64,000 nt of DNA from Gammaproteobacteria bacterium (GTDB lineage Bacteria; Pseudomonadota; Gammaproteobacteria; UBA4575): assembly GCA_014075255.1 (NCBI GenBank), contig CP046178.1, positions 1,153,616-1,217,615 on the forward strand, in the 5' to 3' direction. This document shows positions 28,126-38,096 of this stretch, piece by piece. A program made the translations under genes and the position numbers. The notes beneath the pieces were generated by a model. That model did not search any database, was not told the DNA's origin, and saw only the letters and a list, made by a program, of their open reading frames with translations. The first letter of the stretch is position 1, and every line of letters starts with the position of its first letter.

Positions 28126-31100
28126 TTATAACGAATCAATTTGATTATTTGATGGTAATTGCGAGCCACGCCATATTGAAAATAAAGCAGGGAATACAAA
28201 TAGCACCATAATTAATGCAGAAGCTACTCCACCAATCATAGGGGCAGCGATTCGTTTCATAACATCTGCACCCGTTCCTGTGCTTAGCATTATTGGCAAT
28301 AAACCTATAAAAGTAGATAACCACGTCATAAGCATTGGACGTATTCGTTGACTTGCGCCATCAATAATGGCTTCTTGCAAATCAATGCGTGAATTCAAGC
28401 GATTTTCATTGAGTCGATTACGCCATGCAATATCGAGATATAGCATCATTAATAAACCGAGTTCAATGGCTAAACCAGCAACAGCAATCATCCCAACCGC
28501 CACTGCAACACTTAGTTTGTAGTCCAATACTGCAAGTAACCAAATACTCCCCACTAAAGAGAATAATAGAGCTGTCATAACTAACAATGTTTCTACTAAT
28601 GATTTTCGATGCATAAATAACATAAAAAATATAAAAAATAGTGTTAGCGGAATGAGGATTTTTAGTTTCGCTTTCGCTCTTTCAAAATATTTAAATTGCC
28701 CTGCCCATGCCAAACGATACCCTGAAGGAATAGTAACTTTCTCATCTACTACTTGTTTTGCTTGTTTTACGTAATCTGCTATACCGACTGTATCTTTAAC
28801 ATCAACAAAGACAAATCCGACAAGTTGGCCATCTTCATTCCGCAACATTGGAGGCCCAGTTCTAAACTGAATGTTCGCTACTTGAGTAATTGGAATTTGT
28901 GCCCCATCTGACGTGGGAATTAACACGCGCTCAAGTGCATCCACACTATCGCGGTACTCACGCGCATAACGCACTAAGATTCCATATCGTTCTCGCCCTT
29001 CTACTGTTTCACTTACCTTAATTCCTCCCATTGCAGCTTCAATTACACTTTGCACATCCCCAATGTTCAAACCAAATCGAGCAGCCGCTGCACGATCAAT
29101 ATCAAAATCAAGGAAATACCCCCCTGTAGTTCGCTCTGCGAATGCACTTCGTGTATTGGATGCAGTACGTGAATCATCTAGCAATGCTCGCTCAATATTT
29201 ACAGCCGTTTTTTCAATCTGCGCTAAATCAGCACCAAAAACTTTTATACCAAGCGTGGAACGAATGCCTGTAGCAAGCATTTCTGTTCGTGTTTGTATCG
29301 GCATCCACCAAATATTCGGCATACCAGGAAATTGCATAGCAGCATCCATCTCATCGATAAGTTTGTCCCACGTCATATTCGCACGCCACTCACTTTTAGG
29401 CTTTAACATGATATTGGTTTCCATCATCGATAATGGCGCAGGATCAGTTGGACTCGAGCTACGACCTACTTTACCGAACACAAGCTCTACTTCAGGAAAT
29501 TTTAACAATTCCCGATCCATCGTTTGCATGACACGCGTGGCCTCACCAATTGACATTCCGGGTAACGCAGTAGGCATATAAAGAATGCTGCCTTCATTCA
29601 ATGGCGGCATAAATTCGCTGCCTAATTGACGGTATGCAGGTAGGGTAAATACCATCGCAATTCCTGCTGCTGCCAACACGAACCATCGCCACCTTACCGC
29701 GAGCCTAACGAGTGGAACGTAACCTGCCTTCAAGCTACGATTTAACCAGCCTGTGTCGCCACGAATTCGACCTCTAATGACGAGAACTGCAAGCGCTGGT
29801 ATTAACGTAACAGACAACAATGCTGCAAAACCCATTGAATAAGATTTTGTAAAAGCAAGAGGTTTAAACAATCTACCCTCGGTACCCTCTAATACAAATA
29901 CAGGCAAGAATGAGACTGTAATAATTAGTAGCGAGAAGAATATACTTGGACCAACTTCTTGCATTGCTTTTATGATTAAGCTTGTCCGTGCTTCACCTTG
30001 TACATTTTCACCCTGAAGTTTTTTATGAATGTTGTCAATTATTACAATTGCCGCATCCACCATTGCACCAATAGCAACTGCAATACCTCCTAGCGACATA
30101 ATGTTTGCAGTGAGTCCTTGATAATACATTGGGATGAATGCAAGAAGTATTGCAATAGGCAATGTTACAATTGCAACTAATGCTGAACGAACATGTAATA
30201 GGAAAATTATGATTACCAATGAAACAATAAATATTTCTTCCAACAATGTTTTCTTTAAAGTATCTATTGCACGCTCGATCAAACTTGAACGATCATAAAC
30301 CGTTACAAGTTCAACTCCTTTAGGCAAACCTGCCTGCAATTCCTTAATTCGTTTTTTTACATTATCAATCACCGTTAATGCATTTTCTCCATAACGCATT
30401 ACAACAATCCCACCCACTGCAATACCTTCTCCATTAAGATCAGCTTGACCACGCTGTAACGCAGGACCCAAACTAACCGTTGCGATATCGGCAACGCGGA
30501 TAGGAACACCACCTGTACCAATACCTAACACAACCTCTTCCAAATCTTTTACAGATTTCACATAACCACGACCCCGAATAAATTGCTCATGACCCGCAAT
30601 TTCTAAAACTCGTCCACCGACATCATTATTCGAACTACGCACTGCAGCAGTAACTTTATTAAGGGGAATTTTATATGCCGCAAGTTTGTTAGGGTCAACA
30701 TTAATCTGATACTCTTTTTCAAAGCCTCCAACCGATGCAACTTCTGCAACACCCTCTACCGCCTCTAACGCATAGCGCAAATTAAAATCTTGTATTGAGC
30801 GCAAATCTGCCAAGCTTTGATTTCCAGATTTATCAACCAGCGCATACTGATAGACCCAACCAACACCGGTTGCATCAGGACCCAATGTAGGTCTCACACC
30901 ATCAGGCAAATCTTCTGTGGCAGAATTTAGATATTCAAGCACACGGGAACGCGCCCAATAAATATCTGTGCCCTCTTCAAATATTGCATACACAAATGAC
31001 AAACCCATAAAGCTTTGGCCACGCACAAAATCAACATTTGGAGCGGCTAAAAGTGTTGTAGTGAGTGGGTAGGTGATTTGATCTTCTACGAGATCTGGAC

Positions 31101-31305
31101 TACGTCCTGGCCATTCAGTAAAAACGATAACTTGCACATCCGACAGATCGGGAATGGCATCCAGTGGTGCATTCATGAGTGAGCGATAGCCCCAAAAGGC
31201 TGCTGCACATACAATCATTAATGTAAGCAGCCAATTTCGTGCAGATACTTCAATAAGTTTTTCTAACAATCCATGGCGTACCGATACATCGTTATCACTT
31301 ACCAT
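28126..31305 (-). CDS. cusA: Copper/silver RND efflux pump, inner membrane subunit (CusA)
   Basis: Heavy-metal RND proton antiporter of 1059 residues with twelve membrane helices and two large periplasmic loops. The helix-4 motif GAMVDAAIVIIDN is the Cus (monovalent Cu/Ag) form rather than the CzcA form (DFG-D-GAVVIVEN). The N-terminal PLDAIPDLSDVQVIVFTEW is typical of the group. Its start overlaps the end of cusB by 7 bp. Substrate choice is inferred from this motif and from the Cus-like partner. Confidence 0.93.
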   Translation of the reverse strand: MVSDNDVSVRHGLLEKLIEVSARNWLLTLMIVCAAAFWGYRSLMNAPLDAIPDLSDVQVIVFTEWPGRSPDLVEDQITYPLTTTLLAAPNVDFVRGQSFMGLSFVYAIFEEGTDIYWARSRVLEYLNSATEDLPDGVRPTLGPDATGVGWVYQYALVDKSGNQSLADLRSIQDFNLRYALEAVEGVAEVASVGGFEKEYQINVDPNKLAAYKIPLNKVTAAVRSSNNDVGGRVLEIAGHEQFIRGRGYVKSVKDLEEVVLGIGTGGVPIRVADIATVSLGPALQRGQADLNGEGIAVGGIVVMRYGENALTVIDNVKKRIKELQAGLPKGVELVTVYDRSSLIERAIDTLKKTLLEEIFIVSLVIIIFLLHVRSALVAIVTLPIAILLAFIPMYYQGLTANIMSLGGIAVAIGAMVDAAIVIIDNIHKKLQGENVQGEARTSLIIKAMQEVGPSIFFSLLIITVSFLPVFVLEGTEGRLFKPLAFTKSYSMGFAALLSVTLIPALAVLVIRGRIRGDTGWLNRSLKAGYVPLVRLAVRWRWFVLAAAGIAMVFTLPAYRQLGSEFMPPLNEGSILYMPTALPGMSIGEATRVMQTMDRELLKFPEVELVFGKVGRSSSPTDPAPLSMMETNIMLKPKSEWRANMTWDKLIDEMDAAMQFPGMPNIWWMPIQTRTEMLATGIRSTLGIKVFGADLAQIEKTAVNIERALLDDSRTASNTRSAFAERTTGGYFLDFDIDRAAAARFGLNIGDVQSVIEAAMGGIKVSETVEGRERYGILVRYAREYRDSVDALERVLIPTSDGAQIPITQVANIQFRTGPPMLRNEDGQLVGFVFVDVKDTVGIADYVKQAKQVVDEKVTIPSGYRLAWAGQFKYFERAKAKLKILIPLTLFFIFFMLFMHRKSLVETLLVMTALLFSLVGSIWLLAVLDYKLSVAVAVGMIAVAGLAIELGLLMMLYLDIAWRNRLNENRLNSRIDLQEAIIDGASQRIRPMLMTWLSTFIGLLPIMLSTGTGADVMKRIAAPMIGGVASALIMVLFVFPALFSIWRGSQLPSNNQIDSL

Positions 31306-32900
31306 TGATCTATACCCGCTTTTAGTTTTGTTTCAGAAGCAATTAAGAAATTGCCTGAAGTGACCACAATATCTCCTAGTTCTAAGCCGTCTACAATTTC
31401 AATTACGTTATTTACACGCCTTCCAGTTTTTACTTTTACGGGTTTGAGTTTTCCTTCACCTAAGTCGACAAATACCACACGACTATCACCTGCAATCATG
31501 ACAGCCTCTTCAGGCACCACGAGACGGTGGCCAAACTCAGCCACTAATTTAACTTCAGCATACATATCAGGTTTTAATGCACCATTTTCATTATCAAGAT
31601 TCAAACGTATACGCGCAGTACGACTATCACCCTCAAGATAGGGATAGATGTAATCGACGGTTGCCTCAATAGTTTTCGAAGGCAAGTAAGGCAACGTTAT
31701 AGTTGCCGCCATTCCTTCTTGAATGAGCTCTAAATCAGCTTCATATACTTCTGCCTCAACCCATACCTGTGACAAGTCTGCAATTCGAAATAATGTTTCC
31801 CCCATTTTTATTGCGCCACCTTCTTCAACATTTTTTTCAACTATTGTTCCACTTGAAGATGCATAAATTGGGATGTATTCGCGAGGTCGGTCACGTTTTT
31901 CGAGTGCTTTAATTTCCCAAGAAGACATATCCCATAACTTTAAACGTTGACGTGCAGCAATTAACAAGCTGTCGTCTGAGCCACGTCGCGCTAAACGTTT
32001 TAGAGTTTCGAGATATTCTTGTTGCGCGGCTAAAAGCTCAGGACTGTATACCGTAAATAACATTTCACCTTTTTTTACTTGAGCACCCACATAGTCTGCA
32101 GAGAGCTCGCCCACCCATGCATCAAATTTTAAAGTAACATTACTCAATCGGCGTTCGTCATAAGTCACACTCCCAACAGCCCGAATCTCTTTGCGCATAT
32201 CACCGTGTATAGCTTTCCCGGTTTCTATGCCAATCATTTGTCTGCGACGATTGTCGATAGTGATAGTTTTAGAAGTGACATCATCATGTGTCACCGCTAC
32301 CAAATTCATACTGCAAATCGGGCAAGCTCCTGGTGTTGCTGATTTAACAGAGGGGTGCATCGCACAGGTATAGTGAGAAATTCCACTAGGAGTCGATACG
32401 ATTTGTGTAAGCCCTGGTTCACCTGTTTTAAAACCAAGAATTAGATCACCGTGGCCCAATGACTCTGTTTCTATATCAATAGCTAATGCCCACTCTCCGA
32501 CTTGCTCCAGCGTAACAGTCCCTTGCAATTGCCCAGGCTGTGTGGATTTAAGCTCAATAGGAATGTTAATCGGTATCTCATTTGAATCTTGCTCAAACTG
32601 CACTACAGCACGCCCTTGAATAGGACCAACAAGTTGATCATTTTGATCTCGTATCCAAATCGATAGTGTATGAACTCCAGTCTCAGGAGTTACAGGATCC
32701 ATTACTGTACGTATACGATAATTTCCAACCGTAACAAATTCTTGAGGGTCAAGCTTTAAGGTAGAAAGCTCTTGAGACTTTTCAGACCCCATAGTTTCTG
32801 CATCGCCGCCCTGCATAGGATTCCAATAAAACAACCCCGCACCAATTATCACAACGAGCACTACAACAATACTAATAATATTATTTATATTAGTTTTCAT
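31299..32900 (-). CDS. cusB: Efflux periplasmic adaptor (CusB) with heavy-metal binding domain
   Basis: Membrane-fusion protein of 533 residues: N-terminal anchor helix (about 6-27), an inserted periplasmic domain (about 55-165), a heavy-metal-binding motif YTCAMHPSVKSATPGACPIC near 177-197, then barrel-sandwich, alpha-hairpin and beta-barrel regions. It links CusA to the outer-membrane channel and may hand over metal. It overlaps cusC by 11 bp and cusA by 7 bp. Confidence 0.92.
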   Translation of the reverse strand: MKTNINNIISIVVVLVVIIGAGLFYWNPMQGGDAETMGSEKSQELSTLKLDPQEFVTVGNYRIRTVMDPVTPETGVHTLSIWIRDQNDQLVGPIQGRAVVQFEQDSNEIPINIPIELKSTQPGQLQGTVTLEQVGEWALAIDIETESLGHGDLILGFKTGEPGLTQIVSTPSGISHYTCAMHPSVKSATPGACPICSMNLVAVTHDDVTSKTITIDNRRRQMIGIETGKAIHGDMRKEIRAVGSVTYDERRLSNVTLKFDAWVGELSADYVGAQVKKGEMLFTVYSPELLAAQQEYLETLKRLARRGSDDSLLIAARQRLKLWDMSSWEIKALEKRDRPREYIPIYASSSGTIVEKNVEEGGAIKMGETLFRIADLSQVWVEAEVYEADLELIQEGMAATITLPYLPSKTIEATVDYIYPYLEGDSRTARIRLNLDNENGALKPDMYAEVKLVAEFGHRLVVPEEAVMIAGDSRVVFVDLGEGKLKPVKVKTGRRVNNVIEIVDGLELGDIVVTSGNFLIASETKLKAGIDQW

Positions 32901-34209
32901 AATCTACTCCTGCGCTAAATGCAACGCGCCCATCAAGTCCGTTACCTGTCCAACGCTCTAGATCTGCTACACGACTAAAGTAATTTGCACGATTACGCTC
33001 TAATGCTTCTTCTGTTATAAGTTTCTTTTGCTCAGCAGTTATCACAGATAAAAAGCTCCCTGCTCCACTTTCATAGTCTGCAAGCGCTGCACTTAAATAT
33101 TCATTTGCTAATGGCACTAAAGAGTCTTCGTAAAGCTCAATGGCCTCAGAAGATTCAATAGTTTCCGCATACGCTCTGGCTAATTCACCAAGCAGTTGCG
33201 CGCGCTGGTCAACTAACTTCATTTTCAAACTGTGTTCATTCGCCTTTGCCTGACTTAAAGCCGCTTTGCGTTTACTACGATCGAAGGGAACGTTAATAGA
33301 CACGCCTACAATTGGACGTTTGTCATGCGCATTCCACAAACTGTTATAACCAGCAAAAAATTGTAGATCGGGATAAAAATCTTTCTCAGCCAAATCAATG
33401 CGAGCCGTATTTGCAGCCACTTGTGCGTCTATGCGTTTTAACTCTGGATGCAGCTCAAGCGCTCTTTGCTCTAGTGAAGCCAAGGTGGGTATAGGTGTTT
33501 GAATAGCTACATCCGCGACAGATGGAAGTGGTGTATTCGGATTCTGATTCAGTAAGGTATTTATTTGCGCCTGGATAGAAGTTTTTAATCGAATTAGCTG
33601 CAATCCATGTCTATCCAGGTTTCTTTGCTCAACTTCAGCTTGCAATACATCTTGTTGTAATGCGCGCCCTGCTGCATACCGTGTTTCAGCAACGGCTCGT
33701 AATTCTTCTAGCAGCTCACTGGTTGATTCGTGAATCTGCAATGATCGATTTACAAAGTACCATTCAGCGTAAGCTGACTTTGTTAATGCAATAAGACGCA
33801 ATCGCAAGGCATTCACATCCTCATGCGCAACTTTTGATTCTTGAAGTGCTTCTTGTTCTCGCGCGGCAAGTGTGCCAGGCCACGGCACTTTCTGGCTTAG
33901 TTTAATATTTTGGTTTAATCCTCTACCATCATCAGCGTCTAATGTTTTTGGCGCAAACCCATAACTAAAAGTAGGATCGTCCAAAGAACGAGCAGGATCT
34001 ATCTGATACTTTGCAGCTTCTTCAATGGCAAGAAGTGCTTCAATACCTGGATTTCGGTCCAGCACCAAATTAACCAGACTATCAGCAGCAATAAGCTCGC
34101 TGTTGTTTTGATCGGCATGATGCCCGTGCTCTGCACTAACCCAGCCCGGCACTAATAAAAATACAAATAAACTAAATAATAATTTTTTTCGATTTGATAC
34201 GGCATCCAT
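32890..34209 (-). CDS. cusC: Outer membrane efflux channel (TolC/CusC family)
   Basis: A 439-residue TolC-like channel with a signal peptide (about 1-26, VSA-EHGHH) and a His-rich mature N-terminus. Two outer-membrane-efflux repeats follow, with long helices such as AYAEWYFVNRSLQIHESTSE and VSINVPFDRSKRKAALSQAK. It is the first gene of the tricistronic efflux operon. No CusF chaperone or CusRS/CueR regulator is adjacent. Confidence 0.88.
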   Translation of the reverse strand: MDAVSNRKKLLFSLFVFLLVPGWVSAEHGHHADQNNSELIAADSLVNLVLDRNPGIEALLAIEEAAKYQIDPARSLDDPTFSYGFAPKTLDADDGRGLNQNIKLSQKVPWPGTLAAREQEALQESKVAHEDVNALRLRLIALTKSAYAEWYFVNRSLQIHESTSELLEELRAVAETRYAAGRALQQDVLQAEVEQRNLDRHGLQLIRLKTSIQAQINTLLNQNPNTPLPSVADVAIQTPIPTLASLEQRALELHPELKRIDAQVAANTARIDLAEKDFYPDLQFFAGYNSLWNAHDKRPIVGVSINVPFDRSKRKAALSQAKANEHSLKMKLVDQRAQLLGELARAYAETIESSEAIELYEDSLVPLANEYLSAALADYESGAGSFLSVITAEQKKLITEEALERNRANYFSRVADLERWTGNGLDGRVAFSAGVDYEN

Positions 34210-34304
34210 ATGCCACCTCCATTACGTCGTATTAACAAAGTAATAAACTACTCATGAAGAAATGCGCGCGCAGCACATCACCTACAAGTTAGAGGTTGCT
34301 AGAT

Positions 34305-34721
34305 TTAAATTCGAAGACGTCGTGTAACGAGGTAGGTATTAGAACCTTGGCTATCGGGGGGGCTTGTATAGTAATTATTAATTTCCGCGAAACGAATAGG
34401 GTTCACCCATTGTTCACTTGCAATTAAAATAGCTACAGGAGGATCCACATCAGAACGAATCTCAACAGATTTAATGACACCTGTCTCACCATTTATTTCA
34501 TCACTAAAGCCAAGCTCTATAGAAACTTCACAACATTGATTTTCAGGTGTTAACGCATCGCTGCTATCTGAATCTGAACAATGGTTATGATCTTCACAAC
34601 AACATTCATCCAGGAATACCGCATCCATCATTCCACACGCAAACATTTGCTGTGCTTGCAAAGGCCCTGCTAGCAGCAAGAATATTAGCGTTCGAATGAT
34701 AGGTCTGCGATGCATCTTCAT
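34305..34721 (-). CDS. Secreted Cys/His-rich protein next to the Cus operon
   Basis: With the ATG at 34721 the protein has 138 residues. A TTG 12 codons upstream is a weaker alternative. The signal peptide ends near LQA-QQ. The mature head is dense in metal ligands (FACGMMDAVF, DECCCEDHNHCSD, NQCCEVS). The rest is a neutral domain without a recognised fold. It lies 95 bp upstream of cusC on the same strand, so a periplasmic metal-binding or sensing role is inferred. Confidence 0.72.
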   Translation of the reverse strand: MKMHRRPIIRTLIFLLLAGPLQAQQMFACGMMDAVFLDECCCEDHNHCSDSDSSDALTPENQCCEVSIELGFSDEINGETGVIKSVEIRSDVDPPVAILIASEQWVNPIRFAEINNYYTSPPDSQGSNTYLVTRRLRI

Positions 34722-34907
34722 GATGGTTAGTCTATGACTGGATATACTTAGTTGCAATATATATCACAATTATCATCGTGAAGTTTTACTGCTTGGTATG
34801 AATGGACTTTTTATACAGCTATATGAACTCCCACACACCCAAGTTTACGTATAAACCCAGCGAGAAGTACCGCTGAACTTGCAACACAATCTAGTAGATG
34901 GAACTAC

Positions 34908-34933
34908 TTTACTATCTGGGTTTACTATCTGGG
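34908..34933. repeat. Tandem 13-bp duplication
   Basis: TTTACTATCTGGG occurs twice in direct succession in the gap between the Cys-rich gene and the isochorismatase-fold gene. No function is apparent. Confidence 0.8.
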
Positions 34934-35001
34934 ATTGCTATACAGGGCTGATTAATGTGCCTACTACATGGGTAGCAGGCAACAATAAATTGAGAAACAA
35001 G

Positions 35002-35697
35002 TTACGCGGCTATAACTTTTGACTGCCCTTGCAAGATTAAACTAACCGCTTGATCAGCAGACAGCACAGGGCAAACGATCCTATTTATTCTATTCATGGT
35101 TGCTACATCATCTGCTGCATCCTGACAAGAACAAGCATCGCCAATGACAATAGGCATATAACCTTCATCTCTTGCTGCACGTGCGTTACCTTCTATGCAC
35201 CAATCCATGTGAATACCACACAGCACAATAGTTTTAATTCCAGCGCGCTCAAGCATTAACTTTAGAGGAGTACCTACAAATGAACTTTGGTGAGCATACT
35301 CAAAAAATTCTGAATCTTCAGGCCGCGAAATCTCTTTTAGCTCATCCACTAACTCTCCATCCCATTTCTTATAATCTACCGATCTATTTTTTACATCGAA
35401 GGCATCCCCCCAACTACCATACTGTGCCCGATCCAGATCAGTCATAGGATAATCTTCGCGAAACACATCGTAACCAATCCAAAAAAACTTCATATCTGCT
35501 GCACGACAAGCATTCGCCACTTTAATCGTATTTTCTAGTGTGCCACGCTCCCACTGTTTCTCATCACCTTGCGCGCCCTCAGGCTTATACAAACTATTAC
35601 ACTGACTAATGGAAACGAAAGCCGCGGGTTGAGCTAAAATTTTTACTAAATCAAGACTCGCCCATTGCTCGGGCAATTCAGGCACGGTTGAAGACAT
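35002..35697 (-). CDS. Isochorismatase-fold cysteine hydrolase with altered catalytic residues
   Basis: A 231-residue protein with the isochorismatase-like fold. The nucleophile region IVLCGIHMDWCIEGNARAAR (Cys at 167) and the following DEGYMPIVIGDACS are clear. By eye, however, the usual catalytic Asp of the first strand (VIDMQ type) is Ser31 (FVSISQCN), and the Lys before SAFxGT is Tyr134 (EYAHQSSFVGT). It may therefore be non-hydrolytic or have changed chemistry. Monocistronic. Confidence 0.8.
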   Translation of the reverse strand: MSSTVPELPEQWASLDLVKILAQPAAFVSISQCNSLYKPEGAQGDEKQWERGTLENTIKVANACRAADMKFFWIGYDVFREDYPMTDLDRAQYGSWGDAFDVKNRSVDYKKWDGELVDELKEISRPEDSEFFEYAHQSSFVGTPLKLMLERAGIKTIVLCGIHMDWCIEGNARAARDEGYMPIVIGDACSCQDAADDVATMNRINRIVCPVLSADQAVSLILQGQSKVIAA

Positions 35698-35822
35698 AGT
35701 GGATCCCTTTGTTATTCGAGTGATATATATGATCTTAGCTAACTGCTAGCACATAGAGCAATTAATAATATGTCTTTGACGAATAAATCAAATCTATTAA
35801 CAATCAAATGGATCAAACTCAC

Positions 35823-36239
35823 CTAGATCGAATGTTTATTCATCAGTGATTTTGCATTATTTATTCTGTGGATTAATGGCTCACACAATGGCATTAAATC
35901 GTCATCTACACGTTGTCTTGTGGGTTTATATTTGTAAACATACTTGTTTACAAGGTCTATATACATCTGACAAATTGCGATTTCATTTTCATAATTTCTA
36001 ACACTCCTTGAAAACATGGCTGCTTTTTCAAAATATTGCGGTGAAGGAACATCATTAGCGGATTCTGAACGAGCAATTTCATTTCTGCATGCATTCACCG
36101 CTTGCAATAAATCGGATTCTTCTACAGCGGTTTTATCAATCGATTTTTCTTTAAGATTTTTACTTCTCTCAAAGAGGCTGGTTAGAGTAAAGCTGCTTTT
36201 GCGAATGAGTGAGTTAAGAAGTGTATCTAAAACGCTCAT
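35823..36239 (-). CDS. Unknown cytoplasmic protein, paralogue of the gene at 48192-48623
   Basis: A 138-residue helical protein without signal peptide or membrane segment. The conserved core is NACRNEIARSES, then SPQYFEKAAMFSRSVRNYEN and EIAICQMYIDLVNKYV. The same core occurs in the gene ending at 48192, and the N-termini also align (MSVLDTLLNSL with MGKFDTIIQSI). I do not recognise the family. The two copies are on the same strand and flank the accessory segment. Confidence 0.75.
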   Translation of the reverse strand: MSVLDTLLNSLIRKSSFTLTSLFERSKNLKEKSIDKTAVEESDLLQAVNACRNEIARSESANDVPSPQYFEKAAMFSRSVRNYENEIAICQMYIDLVNKYVYKYKPTRQRVDDDLMPLCEPLIHRINNAKSLMNKHSI

Positions 36240-36392
36240 TTAAAATTTGAAGTAAGTAATTAGCATGTATTCGCTATTCTCCTCCACACAGAAGTATGCG
36301 GACGAAAATAAACGATTAAAGGTAGAAATTACTGTGTAGTTGAATGTAGATTCATTAATTACTTGATAATTATCAACCATTAATATCTGCAT

Positions 36393-37658
36393 CTATTGTT
36401 TCCCAGATAGGTAACGTGATAACGATAGACTTGCTACCAAGCCTACTGCAGCAAATGCAGAAAGAAACATAAAAAAGTGTTGGTGCCCCAGCAAGCCAGG
36501 TGAATGATCAACTAACAAACCCGCTACCAACAAGACAAAAATATCTGGGGTAAAACCTATGACGGAAACTAGCCCTACTGCACTTCCTGTAATAGCAATG
36601 GGCATTTTCACTTCTTCGTAAATCGCAAAATATAATCCGCGCAATCCAAATATTGCAATACAAGTGACCAATACATTACCCATAAAAATCCATGAAATAT
36701 TAAGTATGGGTGTTGCAAATGCAAAATACATGTCAGCGAAAAGCAACATTAGAAAACAAATCGAAAGCATTTTCACAACATGAAACCGATCCGCGAGAAG
36801 CCCCGCTGCAATAGCAGCAAAGGGTCGAATCCATGACCCTAACGTAACTAATTTTGCTGCTTCAATTTCATCATAGCCATATACATCCACTGCAAATAGT
36901 GTGTAGTTATCAAAACCCTTGTAGCCAACATAAGCACATACAACAATTAACGCTTGCAGCCAAACAGCTGGGTACGAAAAAACTTCTTTAATATTATTAA
37001 AAATAGGTTTCTGTTGGTTAATCGCAGATACTTTTCTCTTTTTTTTAGAAAAAGAAGCAAATGCAAACCACACATAGAGCCCAATGGCAGCAGTAATGAA
37101 TGTATAGCCATAAATGACAGTACGAAAGACGTTTGTTTTCTCAACAAAAGTGGCCGAGTCATAACCCATCGGGAAGGAAAAATGAAAAACCATCACTGCA
37201 GCGGAAGCCAACACCACTGCGAGCAAACCACGCCCTCCTTCGAGAATTCCAAATGCTAATCCTTGTTCTTGGTGACCACCCCACTCTCTGGTCGCTCGAA
37301 TTAAAGCACCCCAAAATAGAATAATGGTGGTAAAACCAAAAAAACCATATAACCCAACGAATTCAGGGTAATTTGGCAGCGTCGCCATGAACAAACCACC
37401 CAGTGCTGTCATCCATAAGGAGAGTGCAATTAATTTATGAACCGGAAAGCGGTCTGCGATAAATCCGCCAGGAAAATAGCAAAGCATCGCTACAATTCCA
37501 TAAATACCTTGTGCAGCGCCTAGCTCAGTAGCAGTTAGATTAAACATCTCGAGCATAATCGGTCTAAAAAAACGAGCAATGTGAAACGGCAACGCAAAAA
37601 TGGCTTCACCTGCCAAAATGAGGCCTAAAATTAAAATCATTCTTTTATGACTAAGCAT
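36393..37658 (-). CDS. Major facilitator superfamily transporter
   Basis: Inner-membrane carrier of 421 residues, about 12 helices. The loop 2-3 motif PGGFIADRFPVHKL matches the MFS signature, and a second copy GLLADRFHVVKM lies in the C-terminal half. It is close to the NarK/UhpT-like organic-anion carriers in general pattern, but no substrate can be read. Monocistronic. Confidence 0.88.
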   Translation of the reverse strand: MLSHKRMILILGLILAGEAIFALPFHIARFFRPIMLEMFNLTATELGAAQGIYGIVAMLCYFPGGFIADRFPVHKLIALSLWMTALGGLFMATLPNYPEFVGLYGFFGFTTIILFWGALIRATREWGGHQEQGLAFGILEGGRGLLAVVLASAAVMVFHFSFPMGYDSATFVEKTNVFRTVIYGYTFITAAIGLYVWFAFASFSKKKRKVSAINQQKPIFNNIKEVFSYPAVWLQALIVVCAYVGYKGFDNYTLFAVDVYGYDEIEAAKLVTLGSWIRPFAAIAAGLLADRFHVVKMLSICFLMLLFADMYFAFATPILNISWIFMGNVLVTCIAIFGLRGLYFAIYEEVKMPIAITGSAVGLVSVIGFTPDIFVLLVAGLLVDHSPGLLGHQHFFMFLSAFAAVGLVASLSLSRYLSGKQ

Positions 37659-37811
37659 TGGATGTTTCTTTATGAAATGAAATTATGATCAATTCTATGA
37701 AAGCGTCAATTCGATACAAACTTTTTATAAGAATTATAAAAGCTGAAAAAACTAAAGCATAATTCAATGACAATTTTTATTGCAATCTAAAATAATCAGC
37801 GGAAAATAAAG

Positions 37812-37970
37812 TTGCGTATTACAACAAATATAAAAAATATGAATAGAAGAAAGGAAGAAGTTACAAAAACAGAACGATACTACATAGAAACAAATAAAGA
37901 TCTTAAAATTACTGTTATTTCACTAATAACACTAATCGCAATAATGATTCTTTACTTTTTATACGGATAA
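37812..37970 (+). CDS. Possible small membrane protein
   Basis: An open frame of 52 codons from TTG (37812), or 43 from ATG (37839). It has a charged head (MNRRKEEVTKTERYY) and one C-terminal hydrophobic helix (ITVISLITLIAIMILYFLYG). Head-charged/tail-anchored small proteins of this shape are common in gammaproteobacteria. The ribosome-binding site is weak, so coding status is uncertain. It occupies the otherwise empty 438-bp gap between the MFS gene and the next leftward gene. Confidence 0.35.
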   Translation: MRITTNIKNMNRRKEEVTKTERYYIETNKDLKITVISLITLIAIMILYFLYG

Positions 37971-38096
37971 ATCGAGTCAGTTAGTAACTAATTTAGTAGC
38001 TATATTCTTTAGTTCAGGGTGACGATAATCACCTTTAGGTTTTTTTTGGCCATTCATTCAATTTTCACATTCTCTCAACAAAAACTTATACACTGC

